From Bacteroidota bacterium (GTDB lineage: Bacteria; Bacteroidota; Bacteroidia; B-17B0; Aurantibacillaceae), in contig JACCXH010000007.1 of NCBI GenBank assembly GCA_013697245.1, positions 123,255 through 187,254 of the forward strand: 64,000 nt of DNA. Direction: 5' to 3'. A program made the translations under genes and the position numbers. Shown here piece after piece: positions 59,879 to 64,000 of the stretch; within the stretch, counting starts at the first letter, position 1; every line of letters begins with the position of its first letter. Below the pieces are notes generated by a model. It was not told the DNA's origin. It did no database searches and worked only from the letters and a program-made list of their open reading frames with translations.

Positions 59879-60382
59879 ATGCTAAAGGAAATTTCTAAGA
59901 AACAATTGACTGAGCTTAAAAAAATTCTTGATCAGGTTAAGGATTCAGACTACTCTAAAACTATAGATGTTCTTGAAAACGGAACATTGGGGAGGCACGT
60001 GAGACATATCTTAGAGTTTTATGAATGTCTTTTTATTTCAAATGAAGGCGATACTATTTGTTATGATGATAGAAAAAGGAATTTGCTATTGGAGGGAAAT
60101 GTAAGATTTGCTTGTGATTATATTGATGAAATTTCTGATCAAATTGATAAAATAGAAATAAATAAGCGACTACTTCTAAAATCAAAATATGAAGGTTCGG
60201 AGGTTATTATGGAGACATCATTGTTTCGTGAAATAACATATAATATCGAGCATACAGTTCATCATTTAGCTATTATTCGTATAGCTATTTCTTCTGAACT
60301 AAAATATATTGATCTATCCCAAACATTTGGTTTTGCCGATTCTACAGTTCAATTTTTAAAATCTCAAACGGTAAGCGTTTAA
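59879..60382 (+). CDS. DinB-superfamily-like protein
   Basis: The product has 167 residues and looks like a four-helix bundle: NGTLGRHVRHILEFYECLF near residue 40 and ITYNIEHTVHHLAIIRIAIS near the end carry the His residues expected for the metal site (H ... HxxxH-like). Begins one base after the YceI stop, so it is in the same transcript. The next gene, a TANGO2/NRDE protein, starts 5 bp later. The reaction is unknown. Confidence 0.75.
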   Translation: MLKEISKKQLTELKKILDQVKDSDYSKTIDVLENGTLGRHVRHILEFYECLFISNEGDTICYDDRKRNLLLEGNVRFACDYIDEISDQIDKIEINKRLLLKSKYEGSEVIMETSLFREITYNIEHTVHHLAIIRIAISSELKYIDLSQTFGFADSTVQFLKSQTVSV

Positions 60383-60387
60383 CTTAG

Positions 60388-61113
60388 ATGTGCACGGTTA
60401 CTTATCTTCCGCAAAATGGTAATTGCTTTATATTAACATCAAACAGAGATGAAGATGTACTAAGGCAGGTTGCATTGCCGATTAACAAGTACAAGATAAA
60501 CCATCTTGATGTCTATTATCCCAAAGACCCAAAAGCGGGAGGCACCTGGATTGCTAGCGGGTCAAATGGATTTACGGTTTGCTTATTTAACGGAGCGTTT
60601 AAGGTCCACAAACCAACGTACAACTATCGAAAAAGCAGAGGTTTAGTTCTTCTTGATTTTTTTAATTACAAAAATCAATACGATTTTATAACTCAATATG
60701 ATTTTAGTAATATCGAACCGTTTTCGTTAGTATTTGTTAAACATCAAGATAACAAATTAGGCTTGTGCGAATTAAAATGGGATGGAGAAAAAACGCATCA
60801 TCTCAATCACGACTCTTCCTTACCGCACATTTGGTCGTCAGTTACACTATATTCTGATCAAGTTATTAAACAGCGAGAGGATTGGTTTAACGAGTGGGTT
60901 AAGAAAAACGAAGTTTTCACAAAAGATAATATTTTAATGTTTCATCATTTTGGAGGGTCTGGTGACAAAGAGAATGATTTAGTGATGAATCGCTCTCACA
61001 AAAAAACAGTAAGTATTTGTTGCATAAATAAAAGAAATGAAAAAGAAACTGAAATTACCTACGAAGATGTAGTAAATAAGAAAGTATATACAAATAAAAT
61101 CCTCTCTTACTAA
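60388..61113 (+). CDS. TANGO2/NRDE-family protein
   Basis: The product has 241 residues. The N-terminus CTVTYLPQNGNCFILTSNRDED holds the catalytic-type N-terminal Cys after Met and the NRDE motif that names the family. Further typical parts are DPKAGGTWIASGSNGFTVCLFNG and LVFVKHQDNKLGLCELKWDG. The fold is that of Ntn hydrolases. In animals TANGO2 affects lipid and haem handling; in bacteria the role is unclear. It sits between the DinB-like and ATP-grasp genes (3-5 bp gaps). Confidence 0.9.
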   Translation: MCTVTYLPQNGNCFILTSNRDEDVLRQVALPINKYKINHLDVYYPKDPKAGGTWIASGSNGFTVCLFNGAFKVHKPTYNYRKSRGLVLLDFFNYKNQYDFITQYDFSNIEPFSLVFVKHQDNKLGLCELKWDGEKTHHLNHDSSLPHIWSSVTLYSDQVIKQREDWFNEWVKKNEVFTKDNILMFHHFGGSGDKENDLVMNRSHKKTVSICCINKRNEKETEITYEDVVNKKVYTNKILSY

Positions 61114-61116
61114 TTT

Positions 61117-62145
61117 ATGCGAATACCATTATTTCTCTACAAGATATTTAAGTATGAATATTGGCCTTGGTGGATGTTTTATCTTCCTGTATTACCTTAT
61201 TGGGTTTACTTATCTTTAAAAAACAGATCCTTTGCCTACTTTAGTGTTGCAAATCCGGGAATTGATTTAGGTGGTTTTTTTGGTGAAAGTAAGTCAGAGA
61301 TACTATCATTGATTGATAAGGAATATTTACCCAAGAGCATTTCAGTGCGTGAAAATTCCGATGCCACATTCGTTAAAAAAGAATTGTTACATGAAGGGAT
61401 TAATTACCCAATTATTGCAAAACCTGATATTGGAGAGAGAGGAAACGACGTATCCAAAGTTAACAGTGAAAAAGAGCTTATACATTATCACTCAAAATCA
61501 CATTTCAATTATATTATTCAAGAGTTTATTGAATATGATTTAGAATTTGGTGTGCTATATAGTCGACTGCCCAATTCTGAACGAGGAGAAGTAAGTTCCG
61601 TTACTTTAAAAGAATTTTTAACAGTTACTGGTGATGGGAAATCAAGCATTATTGAACTGATGCAAAAAAGCACAAGAGCGAGATTTCAAATAGAAAGATT
61701 AAAAAAAGAAATGGGCAATGCCATTCAACGAATTCCTTCAAATAATGAAAAAGTATTATTAGAACCAATTGGTAACCATTGCAGAGGCACACGCTTTATT
61801 AATTTTAATCACATCATAAATGACGATCTAAATAGGGTTTTTGATGAAATAAGTTTACCAATAAAAGGTTTTTATTACGGTCGATTTGATTTAAAAGCAA
61901 AAACGATTGGTGACTTTCAAAAGGGAAATTTTATTAAAATAATGGAGCTTAATGGTGCGAGTTCTGAACCTGGGCATATTTATGACAATTCTTATACCTT
62001 ATTGAAAGCGTACAAAGATTTGCTTTATCATTGGAAACGACTTGCGGAAATTTCAGCAATAAATATGAGAGCAGGGTTAAAGCCTGTCTCCTTCATTTTG
62101 ATAGTTAAAATATATTGGAAGTTTGTTGTTTTGAAAAACAAATAA
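61117..62145 (+). CDS. ATP-grasp family protein (D-Ala-D-Ala ligase-like C-terminus)
   Basis: The product has 342 residues. A hydrophobic, membrane-proximal N-terminus (YWPWWMFYLPVLPYWVYLSL) precedes ATP-grasp motifs: INYPIIAKPDIGERGNDVSKV (nucleotide-binding Lys), YIIQEFIEYDLEFGVLYSRL, and FYYGRFDLKAKT then FIKIMELNGASSEPGHIY (metal-binding Asp, Glu and Asn). It should form an amide or ester link using ATP; the substrate is unknown. It ends the transcript that begins behind operator C. Confidence 0.88.
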   Translation: MRIPLFLYKIFKYEYWPWWMFYLPVLPYWVYLSLKNRSFAYFSVANPGIDLGGFFGESKSEILSLIDKEYLPKSISVRENSDATFVKKELLHEGINYPIIAKPDIGERGNDVSKVNSEKELIHYHSKSHFNYIIQEFIEYDLEFGVLYSRLPNSERGEVSSVTLKEFLTVTGDGKSSIIELMQKSTRARFQIERLKKEMGNAIQRIPSNNEKVLLEPIGNHCRGTRFINFNHIINDDLNRVFDEISLPIKGFYYGRFDLKAKTIGDFQKGNFIKIMELNGASSEPGHIYDNSYTLLKAYKDLLYHWKRLAEISAINMRAGLKPVSFILIVKIYWKFVVLKNK

Positions 62146-62788
62146 AGCAGACATATTAATAATTGGAATACACCAAGTTAATTGTTTGTGTATTTTTCTT
62201 CTCTTTCTTGCTAAAGCAAATCCCTTCGGTTGTATTACTGTTGTAACCACCTTAACCCAGATTGCGAATTTACTGTACATTTTAGCGTAATTGACTGTAC
62301 TTGAACTTAAATTCTAGAGCTTAAAATTTGACAATTTCTTTAAGGATTTCGTTCGAATCCAGCAATATATCGCCCGCTTTTCTCCAGATTTCTATGTTCG
62401 GTTGATTTTCATTAATTGCTATTTAAATGAATAGCCATTTTTATTTTTTTATCGCTGTAATTATTTACTATTTATCGTGATAATAAAAATGTTGTTATGG
62501 ATACTCAAATCAGAAAAGTAATTGCCGCTTTACCTAGTTGCGAAGAGTGTGTCTTGATAAAAATAAAATGTATTTACACATCTAGCGGAAAAATAAATAT
62601 TACACTTGTAAAAGAAGTGGATCCTTAAAAAGGACTTAAAATAAAATCTAATTGTTTTGTGATTTTTAATATTGAGCTTTTAAAATAGCTCAAGGATTTT
62701 TGTCATTATAATTATTATGAAGGCATTTTTAGAAACAAAAAAACTTGCACTCGACATGAATTTATTTACCAATTCAATATCTAATTAG
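62146..62788. other. 643-bp region without an intact gene
   Basis: Stop codons are frequent on both strands. It holds one gene fragment (62321-62422, minus). From 62430 to 62788 I see only AT-rich DNA with no ORF of note. The track ORF at 62077-62280 overlaps the ATP-grasp gene and lacks support. Confidence 0.5.
62321..62422 (-). pseudogene. fragment of an unknown gene
   Basis: A start-less minus-strand frame reads INENQPNIEIWRKAGDILLD then SNEILKEIVKF and stops. The amino acid usage looks like real coding sequence, unlike its surroundings. It has an in-frame stop directly upstream. The family is unknown. Confidence 0.3.
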
Positions 62789-63157
62789 TTAAACAAGATT
62801 ATCCTTATTACCTATTATAACAATATACCATAATATTGCCGCCCATAAGTAAAGCATCAAACCATAAACAAAGTAAATTATAATTTTTGATGAAGTTACT
62901 TTTGCCAAAAAATGGACAGCCAATCCCGCAAAAATAAATCCAAACGACCAAAATATGCCCACGCTTATAGTAGCAGGCCATACCCAATCGCCACGCCACG
63001 AATTAATTGACGGATAATTTTTAAATAGAAAACAAACAGGGTAATATAATGCAAAACCTAAAATGCCCATACTCAGTAAACCTAAAACTGCTACTATAAC
63101 ACAGACTATAACTGAATACCGTGTATTTGCCGAAAGTGATTGCCAAAAATCTATCAT
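62789..63157 (-). CDS. small membrane protein of unknown function
   Basis: The product has 122 residues with three or four helices: YSVIVCVIVAVLGLLSMGILGFALY, YPVCFLF, ATISVGIFWSFGFIFAGLAVHFL and YFVYGLMLYLWAAILWYIVII. The start is ATG (MIDFWQSLSANTRY). No family is recognised. It lies alone between two decayed stretches. Confidence 0.55.
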   Translation of the reverse strand: MIDFWQSLSANTRYSVIVCVIVAVLGLLSMGILGFALYYPVCFLFKNYPSINSWRGDWVWPATISVGIFWSFGFIFAGLAVHFLAKVTSSKIIIYFVYGLMLYLWAAILWYIVIIGNKDNLV

Positions 63158-63303
63158 GTCTCTTTTAGAATAGTAGGATAATTATTTAGCAAGTTACATT
63201 TAAATTAGAGACTATGTCACCAAATAATTTCTTTAAATTCAGGCGACTTGTAAAAAATTTTATGCTTTTATAATTCCTAAAATAATTCTAAAAAATTATT
63301 ATT

Positions 63304-63542
63304 ATGCGAAAGCTAGATTTTAACAAGTACATCAATGAAATTAATAAACGAATGGGCGAAACTATTGAAACTAAAAGATCTTCCGAACTGAAAAAAATAA
63401 TAATCATTTAGAAAAATTATATCAAGGAGAATACAAAAATTCCCAATTTAAAATCAGGCGGATGGTTTACACTAGAAACTCTATTGTGCCAATTATTACC
63501 GGTATTATTTCAATCAAAGATGGTAAGATATATGCCAATTAA
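63304..63542 (+). pseudogene. small ORF broken by a frameshift in an A run
   Basis: ATG 63304 begins MRKLDFNKYINEINKRMGET and meets a stop soon after the run AAAAAAA at 63391-63397. The next frame continues NNNHLEKLYQGEYKNSQFKI and RRMVYTRNSIVPIITGIIS to a TAA at 63542. Adding one A joins the two into an open frame of about 80 codons. The family is unknown. Sequencing error or decay. Confidence 0.45.
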
Positions 63543-63552
63543 AATACGACTA

Positions 63553-63852
63553 ATGAACTTTATCCTAAGTAATTTTTTGTTTTGGTTAAGTATTATTGCA
63601 ATTGTATGTATTAGTTTTTATCATTTTTAGTCTGTCTTACATAACTAAAATTTCACACTTTAGCTTAGTCCCAATTATTTTAACCTGTTTAGGTTGTTTG
63701 TGTTTGGATATTTAATTTTGCTTATTCCTTTTAAACTTGAAGTTGCAAAGGCAAATGAGTTTTTTAAGAAAATTAGGCAAAGTATAAATAATGCATATAT
63801 AGACGCCTCAGTTTACTTAAAAAAGAATAGAAAGACTAATACGAAATTTTAA
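63553..63852 (+). other. possible decayed membrane-protein gene
   Basis: Pieces in different frames read like one small membrane protein: MNFILSNFLFWLSIIAIVCI (63553-63630), then SLVPIILTCLGCLCL, then FGYLILLIPFKLEVAKANEF and FKKIRQSINNAYIDASVYLK, ending at 63852. At least two frame changes would be needed to join them. No family recognised. Confidence 0.25.
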
Positions 63853-63883
63853 AGAAAAAACGAAAGCATAGTATCTATTGGAT

Positions 63884-63977
63884 ATTCTCATCTAATATAG
63901 GCCACCCATTCTCATTTATATTAGGCCAGTCATTCTCATCCAAAATAGGCCAGTCGTTCTCATTTTAATTAGGCCAC
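63884..63977. repeat. four tandem copies of a 24-bp repeat
   Basis: ATTCTCAT recurs at 63884, 63908 and 63932, with GTTCTCAT at 63956, so the period is exactly 24 bp. Each unit ends in TAGGCCA followed by C or G. The pattern stops about 25 bp before the window end. It resembles multiple end-repeats bound by a transposase (as in some IS21-type elements), or iterons; the neighbouring gene lies outside the window. Confidence 0.75.
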
Positions 63978-64000
63978 TTTTTTGGGTTGTTTTGTAAAGC

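Noticed and set aside
62498-62560. Possible small protein starting MDTQIRKV
   Set aside because: The frame closes after about 18 codons; no support.
63884-63977. CRISPR array
   Set aside because: Period is only 24 bp with no spacer-length variable segment of normal size; copies are tandem.

Overview
The window is chromosomal DNA of a member of the Bacteroidota. The evidence is type IX secretion C-terminal sorting domains of type A and type B, a 7TMR-DISM receptor and a TPR protein that both end in SpoIIE phosphatase domains, Bacteroidota-type -7 promoter boxes (TAnnTTTG), low GC, and the near absence of Shine-Dalgarno sequences. I cannot name the species.

The left part (1-35.2 kb) looks like ordinary core genome. 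It holds two signalling phosphatases, secreted and surface proteins (a beta-propeller with a haem-like motif, an FG-GAP repeat protein, a PKD/type B sorting protein), and two membrane proteins (GT87-like and HTTM-like). Next come prfB with its classic +1 programmed frameshift, rsmA, and a GT4 / SiaB-like kinase / deoxynucleoside kinase cluster. A minus-strand operon carries a small lipoprotein, a 3'-5' exonuclease, gpsA, a PAP2-like protein and an SDR protein. An M1 aminopeptidase and feoAB follow. The rest is alpha/beta hydrolases, a MORN-repeat lipoprotein, rlmB, a NifU-domain protein, metF, truB, a CBS protein, pdxJ, a frameshifted response regulator and an HAD hydrolase. Between truB and the CBS gene lies a striking non-coding element of about 520 bp built of nested inverted repeats.

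At 35.2 kb a CAU-anticodon tRNA gene overlaps, tail to tail, a large serine recombinase gene. I read this as the edge of an integrated island. Behind it is a minus-strand block of unrecognised small genes (36.8-40.2 kb). Metal and arsenic genes follow on the plus strand: a small His-rich protein, a CzcA-TolC fusion, CzcB, a CDF transporter, two ArsR regulators, a DUF6428-type protein and arsenate reductase. This run breaks off at a junction that carries the tail of a Crp/Fnr-like regulator.

From 49.5 kb to the end there are accessory redox and envelope genes: YHS, DM13, DoxX, nitroreductase, DinB, thioredoxin-like, DUF1223, Omp28, peroxiredoxin, Omp85, an HExxH protein, YceI, TANGO2/NRDE and ATP-grasp. 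Three of the transcription units share a 16-bp palindrome (TGTCG-N6-CGACA type) exactly 37 nt upstream of a -7 box. This suggests a small activator-controlled regulon. One of these palindromes sits between divergent promoters. The last 1.5 kb is decayed sequence ending in a four-copy, 24-bp tandem repeat.
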